This document shows positions 9,330-22,401 of a DNA stretch of 64,000 nt, in pieces. The stretch covers positions 1 to 64,000 of the forward strand of contig JAGTJM010000001.1 in assembly GCA_020747015.1 (NCBI GenBank). The letters run 5' to 3'. The position numbers were made by a program, and so were the translations under genes. The notes under the pieces were generated by a model. The model saw only the letters and a program-made list of their open reading frames with translations. It made no database searches and was not told where the DNA came from. Within the stretch, counting starts at the first letter, position 1. Each line of letters opens with the position of its first letter. This DNA comes from Pyrenochaeta sp. MPI-SDFR-AT-0127 (lineage: Eukaryota > Ascomycota > Dothideomycetes > Pleosporales > Cucurbitariaceae).

Positions 9330-11562
9330 CTATTCCTTCAAGTTTAAATGGTAAGTAGCCAGCTGCTCCCCCGTCATGCGGTTCGGACTCTTCACGAGCA
9401 AGTCCTCTCCACGCCCACTCTTCGGAAAAGCAATGACATCCCTCACACTCTCCCTGCCACACATGATAGCCATCAATCGATCCCAACCTAAGGCGATGCC
9501 CGCGTGGGGTGGACACCCACTCCGCAGCACGTCTAGCAGATGCCTGAAATCCTCGATGCGTTCTGACCTCATTTTGAGAATATCTTTGAAGATGAATTCT
9601 TGCATAGCAGCATTGTGGATACGACGTGATCCGCCACCGAGTTCAACGCCATTGACGACTATATCATAATGGGCTGCTACCGCAGACGATGGAGAAGTAA
9701 GCAAGAGGTCGACGTCCTGAGGCGTTTTCGGGGCGGTGAAGGGGTGGTGAGTTGATGCAAAGCCTACTGTACCGCCTTGACCAGGTTCAGTGTCGTTGGT
9801 AGGCATGAAGAGAGGGAAGTCTGTGATCCAGACAAAGTGGTAGTCGTGCATCGCTGGTGGCTCAATCAAGCCTTGTGCTATAGCAGCTTTATGAAGAGCA
9901 AGGCGTAGGTTTCCAAGGTTCGTTGCGCCGCCTGAGAATGGAACGTTGGGACGTGCCTGGAGGATGAGAAGGTCACCATGCTCGACAGCGAGAGTTTCGG
10001 GTCCTTCCATGACGTATTGGTAGCCCAAGGGCCCGAGGCCTTGCATTGGTTGCGAGAGATCCCCAATGAAAACCCCTGGTTGACCATCTGGATTTTCGAG
10101 GTAAGGCTTTCCTTCTGGGCTGTCAAGGAAGTCCGAAATGAATTTTCGGGTAGTCTTGGGGTCTGAGGAAATTGGAATCTTGAAAGCTTCAATAGCTGGG
10201 TTTTCCAGAGGCGTAATTTTACCAATCAGATCTGCTGGGAGGTGTTGAGTGATAGAATGTATCTATGGCTTCTTAGCTCTAGTATTAGACAATCAAAACA
10301 GAATGAACAAACCTTTGCTGCGTAGCGCAGGTCCGGTTTATCGGAGCCGTAAGAAGCCATGGCCTCCTGATACGTCATTCGTGGGAAGGTGCTTGGAATC
10401 TTCTGCTTTAACACTTTATACCAAAGACCCCTCAGCAGTTTCTCAATCTCGGCCATGATGTCTTCTTCGCCCGCAAATGACATTTCCATATCGAGCTGTC
10501 CATGTGTTAGACAACAATCTCATGTACTATGGTGTCATATCTACCTGGGTGAACTCCGGCTGTCTGTCAGCCCTCAAATCTTCGTCACGAAAGCACCGGG
10601 CAAATTGGAAATATTTCGTAAAGCCAGCCGCCATGAGGATTTGCTTGTACTGTTGTGGACTCTGCGGTAACGCGTACGCAAGACCTTTCTGACGCGTTGG
10701 TACCAGGAACTCGCGCGCGCCTTCTGGCGTTGACTTGAAGAGGATGGGCGTTTCAATTTCCTTCCACTCCATTTCAGTTAAATGCAGCCTGGCTCTGTTC
10801 ATGGCTTTCGATCTGAGCATGATGTTGGAGCGTAATTGATCATCAGTACGTAGCTGCAGATGTCGTTGGTCCGGTCCAAATACTGTGTCTTGCTTGATGA
10901 TGATATCGTTCGGTATCTCATTTAGTGGCTCAATATGTTGCACTGCGATTTCGCGAGTGTTGACCAGCTTCATGCCAAGATAAGTATCGTCTTTGGCTGG
11001 CTGGCGGTTCATGAGTCTTCCGCGAACCACCACTGGCGTCCATTCTTTTAAAGATCGTATGCGTGCATGTGCTTCTGCCTCTTCTCCTTCGATATTGGAT
11101 GTTGATACAAGCTGAATACACCATGTTTGGTTCTTATTACGAAGCATAGTGAATGCGAGCTTCTTGTTGACATCTCTTCGCGTACTCAGATACCCAAAGA
11201 GTTCAATCTCTTTTCCTGCTTCATCATTTGATAGTTTCTCGGGATTCCAAGCTTTATCGAGTCTTTCCCAGGAGGTAGGACGGACTGTAACCATATAAGT
11301 ATGAGAGATTTCGAATTGAGTGATATTGCATACTAGTGGCTTTGAAATCATCAAGTGTTTTTTGAAGCTTCTCATCTGGTTGGATTGCATCATAGACTTT
11401 TCGTGAACCTGAAAAATATCGAACTGTGCTCCTTGGTGATGCTGTACTGTTTTGCGTGATCCCGTGATGGCGTGTGCCAAAGAACCTAGATATCTCAGCG
11501 TACGAGCTGCACAAGCAGCTGCTTCGACTGGCTACATGCCGCGAAGCAGATATAAGACTCAT
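9330..11562 (-). CDS. MSD1: Aspartyl-tRNA synthetase, mitochondrial
   Basis: Four exons: 11562-11334, 11284-10545, 10495-10313 and 10262-9330, with introns of 49, 49 and 50 bp. Together they encode 694 residues. The N-terminus is basic and Ser-rich (MSLISASRHVASRS...), as expected for mitochondrial import. An anticodon-binding OB-fold region follows (IELFGYLSTRRDVNKK, PVVVRGRLM). The class II catalytic core shows motif 1 near EWKEIETPILFKSTPEGAREFLVP, motif 2 at YFQFARCFRDEDLRADRQPEFTQ and motif 3 at GIALGWDRLMAIMCG. The GAD-like insertion typical of bacterial-type AspRS lies between motifs 2 and 3. It charges mitochondrial tRNA-Asp. An alternative upstream ATG at 11619 would extend the presequence. 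It fits the yeast Msd1/human DARS2 family in length and motif order. Confidence 0.93.
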
Positions 11563-12893
11563 ATCTCTCAAAACACAAACTCCAAAATTCAATTGCTGAG
11601 GTGATGGAAAAGGTATCATTCGATGCCTCTGCAGCCAAATCTCGAATTCGCGCCAAGCCATGGCCCAAGCTCAGAGGCGCCTCAAAAACTTCGAGCATCC
11701 TACAACCATTGTTTTTCTTCTTCATCCTTCCAGTTTAACTCAAGTAAGCCACCGCTATCGCGAAATACCCTTGTATTATACTAACACTATCAAAGATGAT
11801 GAAAGCCTAGTGTGTATCAGCTGAGCAGCCCTCCCTATCGGCCTTCGAACTCTCCCTTCATCGGGCTCAAGTGGTTCGCTGGTGGAGACGGAGGGGTGCA
11901 TGACTTCTGCGTTCGGCACACACACCTTGTTACAAAACGGACGCTTTGACGGCATCTCTGATTCAATAAACTGGACGGTGTATATTACCGCGCGCTGCTC
12001 GCGATTAAGACTTTTGGAATTCAACGTCGGTGTGCGAGTGGGCACCACAGTGGGACAAATATAGATCACGGACATCAGGAACATGCATATCATATTCAAT
12101 AGCAACGTAATGACAAAATGTTCTCCGCTGTATACGGTCTGCGTGGATGGTGACGTCAAGGGGTGTGTACGCTCAGGCATTCGATTCGACCTCGGGTTGG
12201 ATTTGCGGAGCCCATAAATATACACATATCATACAAGTCTAGTTTATGAAGAAAAAGAACCGAGTGGGGGACTGGCCCTATTTTCATGGATTCTGTCCAG
12301 CTAGTTGAGGTTACCAACCTACCCATTACCGTCATCGATGGTGGATCTTAGATCACTAAGATGAACATTGTTGAGGATCTCACAAGATTGGCAAGAGAAG
12401 CACCCAGTAACTTTGAATCCTTATACACTCCGCTTACTTTGGTCAATCACTCTAACACTAGCTATCGGCTACCGGTGATATCAAGGAACAGCCGACATAC
12501 ATGGTCCACACTCGCATGCTCATTCTGTTTTCAGACCCTTACAACTTGGCTACAACATTGCCACATCCTTGTTAATTGTTGTGGCTGTGTACCCGCAGCC
12601 CATGATCAGCCTTCTTGTTGCAGGATCGATATAGGTCTCTTACTCTTGCCAAAGCTTTTGTCGACCGAGAAAGTTTCTTATGAGACCCCCATACAGGTTC
12701 TGCGGGAAGACTAGGCAAGATCTAGAGGCGTAACCTTGAAGGTGTAGACTTCTATACTCTCTTCGTAAGTAACTTTGAGCCGTACCTAGGCTAGGCTTTT
12801 CTGTAGTACGTATCCGAATCAGTCCGCTTGTAGATGATGATTCTTTCAGACGAAAGTTGACTGTTATTCTTGCATGACCTCCTACTCGAAATG
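11563..12893. other. Intergenic with one weak ORF
   Basis: Between the start of the AspRS gene and the stop of the histidine kinase gene. It contains the low-confidence minus-strand membrane-protein ORF listed separately. A plus-strand ORF at 12361-12714 has no domain and is not supported. The rest shows no feature I can name. Confidence 0.45.
11776..12180 (-). CDS. Possible small single-pass membrane protein
   Basis: An uninterrupted ORF of 134 residues from ATG to TAA. It has a hydrophobic segment near residues 23-43 (FVITLLLNMICMFLMSVIYI), a short Ser/Thr/Pro stretch, then a polar tail with two Cys close together (FCNKVCVPN). I recognise no family. It starts 200 bp downstream of no clear promoter element and is not flanked by intron signals. 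It may be real, a fragment, or chance; only transcript or comparative data could decide. Confidence 0.25.
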   Translation of the reverse strand: MPERTHPLTSPSTQTVYSGEHFVITLLLNMICMFLMSVIYICPTVVPTRTPTLNSKSLNREQRAVIYTVQFIESEMPSKRPFCNKVCVPNAEVMHPSVSTSEPLEPDEGRVRRPIGRAAQLIHTRLSSSLIVLV

Positions 12894-15800
12894 TTACGTT
12901 CCATTTCTTTCCTGCTCTTTCAGGAATCCCGTGCCTATCCCGCCTCTGCCCGCCATCATTAAGCTCTCCAGCTTCTTGAAGTCTACTGGCTTGGTGAGGA
13001 AATCATCTACGCCACTTGACCAGGCCTCCAACTTTGCGCTTGCAGATGTTAAGCCTGTCAGGGCAATTATGTGGGCTGGCTTGAGGTTGTGCCTGTTCTC
13101 ATGTTCGCGGATCAGGCGTGTGCTCGTCATTCCATCCATGACCGGCATCGATATGTCCATCAGAACAAGATCAAAACTTATTTCGGCGTCCCGATATATA
13201 TCTGACGCCTGGAGCCCGTCATGTGCTTCTTTGTAAGCTAGTTTGCGTTTTTTCATGAAGACAGAGAGTAGTTTACGATTGATAGCGTTGTCGTCTACGA
13301 TCAGTATTTGCTGAGGTTTTGACGATTGGAAGGCGCAAGCCTCATCGTTTGCTACTTCCAGGGGCGGCAAGCTAAAGTCCACAACAGGAATGGTTTTCTC
13401 AACGGGTAGATCCAATTTTGGTCGGAATGCCAAAGGAAGCTGCGATGCGGGTTCAATGGCAAGCTCGGGAACTAACTGAGCACCGCTCAGGTTACTGGAA
13501 TAGTCAGAGGATCTGTCTAGGTTCCTGGTTATATTCATAGGTGTCTCGTCATATCGTTTCAGGCACTGTCTAAGAACCGCACCGAGCTTCAATGGCCCGC
13601 ACCTGTCCCCTGTCAGTCATGCTCATCAGCTTGCGAGATAGAATACATACGGTTGTGTCATCACTTCGACAACTGAGTCAGGGCTTGTTATTCTGGCATC
13701 GCAGCGTAGTGTGTCTGCCTCTATTGTATCCATAGCGATGAACAGTGTGGCTGGTAATTTTCTCTGCGCTGCAGTCCGAATTGTGTGTAGACTCTCAAAA
13801 GATACCTCAGGACATATGACAATGTCGCACTCATCTTGTCCATCCCAGTCGTTCGTTTCGGTAACAATCATGTTCAGTTCCTTTTGTAAAGTGGAGGATA
13901 GTGCACTTATAAAGGGAAAACTATTTGCGTCCGGCGTCTTGGAATGAAGAATACAGATTCTTCGATCTTTCAATGTTGATAGACTGGTGAGATTAGCGTT
14001 GTGTGGTGACTCAGCATCCTCGAATCTTTTAGATCGATCGAGAGTTAAGTTCAAGGTGACTTCTGTGCCTATATTAGGCTCGCTGAAGATCTCGATCGAG
14101 CCACCAACGTCCTCCAATATTCTTTTGACGACATTGAGCCCTACGCCAGTGCCTGCTGAATGTTGATTGCGTTTCCGGAACGGCTCAAAGGCCTCGTTGA
14201 AAAGGAAATCTGCGGGGATACCAATTCCCGAATCCTTGATTTTCAGAGTTACAGAGGCCGTTGATTCGTCAACAGGGTCAGAGCGAAGGCAAATGAGAAT
14301 ATGACCGGACTCTGTGAACTTTAGAGCGTTCCCGAGCAGATTCATGACGATTCTGCCATACGAACTAGCAGAAATAGAGAACTCGAGATTCGCATAATCT
14401 TCAATGTCGATAATGATGAATCGGGTCCTTCTTCGGGCAATCTCGCTGTTGGAGGACGGCATGACTGGATTGCCCGGAACCTCGTCTCCACTCAAAGAGA
14501 CATCGAATCGAGCCTGACCAAGAACCATCGTTTCGACTACCTCCTCGGTGACAAGGCCGATACTACAAAATGGAGTGGATAAGTTCTTCTTAGGAGCCAG
14601 GTTTAAATTTGGCGGTACAGAGGCAATGCAAATTGTGTTATCCTTCGGAAAAGTCTTCGTAGAATAACTCTGGCCAGGTTCCCTTCGTTCTGCATGGTCC
14701 AAGAGGTGCTGCACGGTTTCCAATAACGTTCTCCCACAAACGGTGATGGAGTTGACCATACTGGACTGGAAGCTGTCCAGGGGTGTATGTCGCATTAGTT
14801 GTATAGAGCCGAGAATACCATGCTAGAAGATGAGGTACGAAGTCAACATTCGTCTCACATACGGTGCATATAAGGATGGTACGTACAAGTGGAGAGCGCA
14901 ACTCGTGTGAAAGGGACGATAGAAATGTCGTCTTTGTTTGATTTGTGTTGAGTGCATCCAGTTTGGCTACCTCTTGCATGATCGAATGGCCGAAAGTTTT
15001 CAAGAACGGTAGTTCTAGTGGCCCACTCAGGTTTCTTTCAGCTCTCACCGACCAGCAAAAGCATCCGGCAAACCAACGATTCCGATCATAGTCCCACAGT
15101 GGCAAAAATAGTGCACTTTTGATATTTGGAAAGAGTGCCTTGACTCTCAACACATGCTCTACTTGCTGCCTGGTCACGTAGCGACCTGTTTGGTCCATGT
15201 TATCAACTACAGCTTGTTAGCGGGTTACTTGACTGTGAAATGTGATGAAAGCAGACACGAGGTAGAACTACTCGCTTAGATAACACTCGTGGTTTTGCAT
15301 GATCTGTGAAGATTGTATAGTTCTGCAAAGTCGATGAAGTGGTTTCGAATCAATGTTTAGTTATTTAAATAGCAGATTCACGTACCATTTTCAGGGCCCA
15401 CTGGCGAATTAGGCAAGACCCCATCTTCGGTCCATGAAACAGCTTGGGCATCATCGCAATCGAGACTGTAACCATGAGGGTATTGTTTTAGTAGCCACGC
15501 AAAATTTCCTTCATCAGGTATCATGTCGGTTGGCATAGTGTCGTTGTTGATGCTGGCGTTGTCCACTGTTGCGAAGCCAAGGATTTGACACTGCTTCCCA
15601 CTACATGTGCGAGATAGTTAGTTTTTGAGCAAGTTGGATCAATTATGAACACATCTCCGTGGTCTGCTGGTGATGCACTGACCTTGCTGGAGTTGGAGAT
15701 CGATCACCACCTATAAACGCACCGCCCGCAATGGAGGCATCCAGGAACATGACACCATCCAGGTCGTTCGATCTGCGCATGATATCCGACGCTCGTGAGA

Positions 15801-16755
15801 ATAAATCTCTTGTAGTATTTGGTAACATTTTGTCCTGTAAATCACCTGCAGAATATCGCCTTTCTGATACCCCTCGTCGCAATTGCGGGGCTTGAGCTGA
15901 AGTTGGACATGGAGCACCTTCTCTGGCCTCCTCAAATGTCCGGCTGCCACAAGTGCCTATCTCAGAATTCTGTGTCTTGCGTAACCGGTCTTTCGGGCCG
16001 TAGAAATCATTGATCTCCTTTAATTTCGAGTCCCCTTCAGCGAATGATAAGAGCCCGTGCAGTCCCTCTGCTCCTCGTCGGTGCTGATCCTTCACAGCGT
16101 AAGTGACCAGATACTCCATGACTGTAGCAGCAAGGTCTTGTAAATACTGAATGTCATCGGCTGACATCCCGCTTCTTTCAGGCCCATCAAATATGCACAT
16201 TGATCCCACGATTGCACCATTCGGACTTCTCAAAGGAACGCCAGCGTAGAACCGGAACTTTGGGCCTTCTTTTACGTAAGAACGGTTTTCATGTTGCCGA
16301 CTCTGAGAGAGGTCTTTGATGATGATGATTCCTGGATCGCCGTCCTCTAGGGCTGATGGGTCTAGTACTCGCTCACAAAGACCCCAATTGCGCGGGATGC
16401 GAACATTGCCAAGCAAGATATCAAGATTCTTATTCAGAGGTGAGTCGAATCGTAACGACGTATTTGGCGTGGCTTCAGCCAAAATATACTGGTACTGGCC
16501 ATCAAGCAAGCTAATCATGCTGCGTTGGGCTTGCAGCCGCATCGCAGCCAGTTGAGAAAAGGCTGCCAGCGAAGCATCTGTTGCTGGTTTCGGAACGAAG
16601 TCGCTGGGAAACGAATGTGTGTCTGGCGAGCAGCCGAGATTGTCAATCCGGGGTATGTCTTGGAAGGCGGCATAGAGATTAAAAACATCACGTTCCCTAC
16701 GCCAGTCGGAGACAGGCGTGGAAGGAGGGTGCACCGGAAGGAGTGGTTCCTCCAT
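12894..16755 (-). CDS. Hybrid sensor histidine kinase (GAF-HisKA-HATPase-receiver)
   Basis: Five exons: 16755-15683, 15600-15386, 15206-14887, 14822-13651 and 13602-12894, about 1162 residues. The N-terminus carries a GAF-like sensor domain (LAAMRLQAQRSMISLLDGQYQYILAEATP, GLCERVLDP, FYAGVPLRSPNGAIVGSMCIFD). Then come the HisKA H-box SHELRSPLHG, restored by splicing intron 3; the HATPase N-box NLLGNALKF and G-boxes DSGIGIP and GTGVGL; and a C-terminal receiver with VDDNAINRKLL, phospho-acceptor Asp in LVLMDISMP and the KPVDF lysine. No membrane segment is seen, so a soluble cytosolic phosphorelay kinase is likely; the signal is unknown. Intron 2 (15385-15207, 179 bp) is uncertain: an extra small exon inside it is possible, also in frame. 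HATPase and receiver appear intact. Confidence 0.92.
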
Positions 16756-17964
16756 AGTGACAACGAACTTTAGAGAGTGACAGGCGAACTGATACAGCTT
16801 CCATTAGAAAGGTATGAAAGAGGACGACTCTAGACATGTCGTTCCATTAAGACTTGCATCGGAAAAGGCCTGTTTTGCGAACGCCACCGCTGCGGGCTAT
16901 TGAAGCGATCAAAGCCACGGTATCCGATCTACGTCACAGTGAAAAGCCGTGAAATGGTGGAGAGAATCGTGGGCCATAAGGGCCTGGATCTGTGGCGCAA
17001 AGCTGTTCGGCCCTTCTTTGCGCCTCGACTTTTTGGGAACGCAGTTTGAACGTTTGGCCTGTTCCGAAAACGTTGCCTCCGAATATGCTCGACCTTTTCC
17101 TAGATACGCCCATGATCAAACCCAATATTGATCGTGGTAACAATCCCAATGGCGATGAATTGAAAGACGCAAGAACCCAGAATCACAGGCACGCTTTCTA
17201 GAAAGAGGGATGACGTCAAACGCGGAATTGAGGAATTAGTCGGAAGCAACAAACGCCAGGTGGGGTAGGCTTAACATCGAGAACCGCATCACGGCAATCA
17301 CACCATAAACTTAACCAAAGTTTGGAACTTATCCAAGTTGCCTTTGCCTTTTTTATGAATACCATGTCGAGTTGGTTCGCCATGAATTTATGTGGAACCT
17401 TCGCCAAGTGCTCCTACCAGAATTTAGTAATATTACAGGCCGACAACCAAAACCCTGAGGCTTAGATCTCTCAAAAGTCAAGAGTATCCTGTTGCCGTCC
17501 TCCGAACCGAGAGGTCTTAGTCAAATGGTCCATCCTTGCGTCGTTGACAAGCCGAATATAAGGTCTCGGTATATGTGAATCGCATATCATACTCAAAAAT
17601 AGTTCAACACCAGTAGCACCGCAGAGTGAGCTCGTGGTTCATCAGAGGACGTGGTGAGGCTGATGAGAAAGCAGATGGCTACGGAGGAGCGCAGACCGTA
17701 CTCATTGCCTCTGGTAGCTGCTTGGTTGAAAAGGTAACCGGGGTTACTGCCATCTTCATGATTGATACTGCTATTCTGCGACCGCACTTTGACACAACGT
17801 CCATTGTGAAAGGAACACGCTTATCCTCGGCACATACACTGACTAACGATTGAGGGTATTAACAAGTAACGGCACCACATTGTGGTAGTTGCATGTAGTA
17901 GACACAATCTGTGGTTATTTGGGGCAACCTGTCGATTCGCACTGCTGATCAATCGAGACTCATC
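16756..17964. other. Intergenic, histidine kinase promoter and 3' flank of STAND-like gene
   Basis: About 1.2 kb upstream of the kinase start and downstream of the STAND-like gene's stop. Several small ORFs occur in all frames, none with a domain. No repeats or RNA genes were recognised. Confidence 0.45.
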
Positions 17965-20900
17965 TCAGTGCAAGTTTGGGTCATCCCAAATACTTTGTGC
18001 TGTACTCTGCGGACTGTCATGCCGGCTCCTACTTAGTGTTGAGTTTACCATGTGCCGGCGAAATGGATTGGTAGACTTCGATGATGAGTGAGAAACTGCG
18101 GAAGGCGAGTTGATCGATGAGTCATCTCTGTTGAAAGCGGATACGCCTCCATCCTCGGAGTTTCCTGAATTCGCGGAGTGTTCCGAGCCTTCAGAATCAG
18201 GAACCAGATATTGGTCAACGTTAGAGATCTCGGTTCGAGCCTCGTCCGCGACGGTGGACGTATCCTCGCTTTCTGTTTCCGTGTTGGCGTCTGCGTCAGT
18301 GCAGGTTGAACAGCTTCCAGCGACAGACACAGAAGTATCCGAAGCCAACGACCCTTCATAGTCCGTTCTGTGCGTAGCTTGAGCAGTCTCTGAACTATTG
18401 TTGTAGTGCCACTGCAGCTGTCGATGTAGTCGACGGAAGTTATTTTCCTTCATTAAGAACGACCTTTCTACGAGCACTTCGATGTCACTCTGGTATATTA
18501 TAAGGCTTGCTCTGTGTTGGGAGATGAATATCACTCACGAAAGTTAATCTGCCATCCAATATATAGGTGCTAACATTCGTAGACTGGAATTGAAAGCCCA
18601 ATTCAATCAATGCATATTCCTCTACCAAACCCTTGTCTATAATGATACAATTGGTTGGCGAGGCGGTCGGCGACGGGGAGAATTGTGGCTTGTAGTCTGG
18701 TCGGAAAAAATACGAATGTACAGGCTGGCTACCAAGGAAGTAGGTTTGGCCGGCATCTGTGCTACGTCAGTTGTAAACAAATGTGGCTAGAGTATATCTT
18801 CTACCTGAGCTCCGAGTATATGCTGGTCTCCATCCAGCTCGTCTCATCGTCAGTAAAAGCTCGCTTCCCAGGCTAAGGACTGGGGCCTCCCAGAAAATCG
18901 TACTGCGTACTACTTGCTCGTCCATATCATCGTATCGTACTATTTGCCCAGCCTCGACTTCTTCAGGGTCCTCGAAGACAGTCCCGACCCCTGAATTGGC
19001 GAGTGATGTCTGCATTTGAGATATCTTTACTGAGCCGCGATCTACCTTAGACGGAAAAACAATCATTTGCTGTAGTTTCTGTGCCGTATCTGAGGTGCTC
19101 ATTGTTTCTATTGATGCCCGTGAGGAGTGTAAAGAGGCTGCTGAACTGCGGAAACTGTCATGACGGCTTCGTTGCGACTGATTTCTGCCCGTTTTTCTCT
19201 CGAAAGGTGTGCCTATACGCGACATGCCTTCTTGGAAGAACTTGAATGGTGAGAATGACCCTGGCATAATTGAATCATGTTTGTCCGTCGTATACTCAGT
19301 CACATCAATGCTGCGATTCCCATCCGACATGCAAGTCCGGCGGACAGGACGCTGACTATCTTGCGCAGGCACTGAGCGTTGTGTTTGAAACTCACGGATC
19401 TGCTCTTCGAAACGCTGAATTCGTTGTTTGTGATCATCCTCGATCCGCCTCTTCTCCCTAGCCGCTTTTGCGTCTGCTTCGTCCTTTGCTCTCTTCTCGG
19501 CGTCTGCCTTTGCCAGCTCCAACGACTTCTGTGCGGATTTTATAGCCGAATGAGCTGCAGCGATCTCTCTAGCCGCAAAATCTTTTGCTTCTTGGGTTTG
19601 CCTCGTAGCATTTTCCACCAGTGCAGCCCTCTCCTCTCTCCAAATGGCTTCTGCTGCCCGTCGCTCCTCCCGCTGCTCCACGTTGGATTTTTCTAACTGC
19701 TTTATCCTCTCATGATCCTTCTCATGAGAAATGAAAATCTGTTTCAGTTGTGCCTCGGTTGCAGCTTTCGCGTTATCTCGTTCGGCTTGAGCATCGCGCT
19801 CTTGCTGTGCGATCAGCAATTGCTCCAACCTTGAGAAACGCGGGTCTTCAGCCCCATGGTTTGAGGCTGGTCCTCTTTTTTCGAGTAGGCTGCTTATCAA
19901 TGCGATAATAGTGTTCTCCTTGGCAACAGTTTCGGGTGGACTAGATGCTACAAACTGTACGGGCGCAGCCTTTTCAGGTCGAGATAGAGGGGGACTTGGC
20001 GCAGCAGCCGGAGGCGGTGCTGACCATTGCCGGCCTTCAGGGATAGTCGGTGGTATTGGTGGACCATTGAAATGTGGTGGACCACGGGGGTATGGGTTGA
20101 GAGGAGGTATGGAAAATGGATTGTGTCCAGGGGGCAGATAGCCATAATCAGAAGGTTGGGGGGCGAATCCTGATTCGAAAGGATTTGGATACCCTACACT
20201 TGGTGTGTAATTAGGATACACATCGGAATATCCACTCTGTACTGAATTGCCTTTAGGCGGCGTCGAGGCCTGATCACTCAAGATCGTGTGGACCCTAGAT
20301 TCTACAGACCCAAAATGTCGGGATGCCTCGGCGCCCGCATCTAAATCTGTGTATCTACTAGGTTGACTAGCATGCGCTTTAGAGCGATCTGTGGATGGGT
20401 TATTCGTCTGCCATTTGACATGCGGGTCATGAAGTGGCCGTCGATTCTTCGGCTTCTGGCTCATCCCAACTTTGACAGCAGGTCGTCTTAACCGATCAAG
20501 AACTGGAGATTCCCGTCTTTCGTCCCATTCATCCAAGTAGTTGAAAGGGTTTACATATGGAGTGCTGTTGATATTATCGTTGGTTTCGAAAGGTCGATTG
20601 GCTTGGTGAGTTGCTGTGTTGTCATCTGTGACGCTTTCCTCTTCGGCGCTCTGGAAGTCTTCATCGTCTGACTCCACCCCATCAACTTGATGCCTCCATT
20701 CGCCCAACACTGGCTCTTCATGCTCCTCTACCTCATTCGCTTCTTCGATCATCTTTAGAAAACCCTCTCTCCATTCGTCACCATCATGACGGGTTGAGCT
20801 TAGACTAATCTGTTCTGCGGATAGGGTTGTCCATGAGAAAAGCAACCTGTCGGCCACAAGGCTGGGTTCTGTTTGTCTATTCCACACGATTATAGCTTTG

Positions 20901-21758
20901 TCTGCTGAAGCCGAGATATTCCCAGCCATGGCAGCAGATCCGGACGCAGGAAACACTATTTGGTCCGGATTGCCTGGGGTCTCATCGGTCACAGATGCTT
21001 GGTACAAACGGTTGCTTGGCGGGCTTGGTGTTGGTGAAGGTGTGACCTCGGTGTTAAACACAAGATGATAGAGCCAGGTTGCGGTGTCAAAAGAATCTTC
21101 TTTCCAAACGTCTATCTGAGCGCCAAAGCTACGTTTTTGCCAAGTGCTGGCCTCAGCAACTTCACGCTGCGCACTCTCTACCACTTGTCGATTGGCCTGC
21201 ACAGCACTCTCTACAATCTTACGGAATCGGTTCGATTTCGGAGTGGTCTTGAGTTGGGCGGTGGTGCTTGTGTTCGTATACCTGGTTCTTGTTAGCCCAT
21301 CTCTGGACATAACTGACGCCTCCCAGCACTCACGGTCGAGTTCCTTCTTCTCTTGCAAGATGTATAATATTCAGCTGCAAGACCAGGGCTGTTTTGATAC
21401 CCTCAATCTTCTTCAATAAACCTTTCGCCTTTGGTTTCTTGATGCCCCATCTCAGCCTTGCCAACTTCGTTGGAGTAGCGATCAACTTCTTCAATTCAGT
21501 CTCTACTTGGTTGTATCGCCATAGAATCGCTTTAGTGTTCCGGAACAGTGCAGGTTTGCAAAGGTTCTGGTGAGCGTCCAGGATGTCTGCGAGCGATTGA
21601 AAGCTGTGAGAAAGCAAATGTATCTCTTCTGCTATATCTGCTATCTCATCTGGGGCGTTTTTGAGTGTTTGGGCAACGCTGAAGAGCGCAAGGGACAGCT
21701 GAGCTGCACTTGCACCAATCGTGAGCGCTGATGCAATAATCCCGATGGCTTCTGCCAT
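17965..21758 (-). CDS. Large protein with fungal STAND-type N-terminal domain and coiled coil
   Basis: Four exons: 21758-21334, 21281-18805, 18756-18539 and 18489-17965, giving 1214 residues. Introns are 48-52 bp. Residues 1-140 (MAEAIGIIASALTIGASAAQ, KNAPDEIADIAEEIHLLSHSF, IEGIKTALVLQL) match the alpha-helical fungal domain often found at the front of NACHT/NB-ARC STAND proteins. No P-loop NTPase follows. Instead there is a disordered Pro-rich region (PPLNPYPRGPPHFNGPP), a long Glu/Ala/Arg coiled coil (about 160 residues rich in EERRAAEAI, EKRAKDEADAKAAREKRR), then a folded-looking C-terminal segment (GLVEEYALIELGFQFQSTNVS) and a Ser-rich tail. In intron 1 two acceptors are possible; the ccag site after the CTAAC branch was chosen. 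STAND N-domains act in fungal nonself recognition and cell death, but the role of this architecture is unknown. Confidence 0.8.
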
Positions 21759-22401
21759 ATCGACCTAAACGATGCGAACGATAGTTTGCTAAGTGCAGAT
21801 AGAAGTCCTCTAGTCAACGTCTGGGTTTGTAGCCTTCTGACGGCTTACACAGCCCCTCGCCGTGCATCGGTTGGGGGCCATATTCAGCCTTGTGACTTTG
21901 CTGCCCGCAGCAAGTGTGCAATTGGTCCTCGATTTAAGTTGCTGACGGGCTGCGTTGCTTCGTATGCCTCGACTGCGTTCGATCTAGCCACGAACAAGGG
22001 GTTGTGTGGATGCTCAGGCCTCGTCTTGTCTGCGGAGTGCGCCTTGAGCTGGACGAGTTTGTCACCATCGGCCTCAAACTTTGAGTACACTACGCAACAT
22101 TGAAGGATTGGTCAATCAGCTGTACAAGGATTTCAGCTGAGCAGGGAGGAAACAAGAAGGTCTTGGCTGCTTGTTGTTCAGGTGAAGAACAGGCCGAGTT
22201 CCACGGAAGGGCTTCATTGTAATATCATGGAGTATGCATGAAAGCCAGCTGTTCCTTGGACGGGATCAAACGTGTTGGCATGCTTGATATATCTAATGGT
22301 TGGGACTCTGATGATTAGTGGTAACATCCATTGCCTGACTGGACAGTGCATCATGGGTCCGCCTCGGCTTGGCATGGGTCGCAGCCAAAAAGTATCACCT
22401 C
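21759..22401. promoter_or_regulatory. Divergent promoter of the STAND-like gene and COX10
   Basis: About 640 bp separating two divergent genes. An ORF on each strand (21786-22103 plus, 21884-22090 minus) overlaps the region but has no recognisable domain. No clear TATA box was found. Confidence 0.45.
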
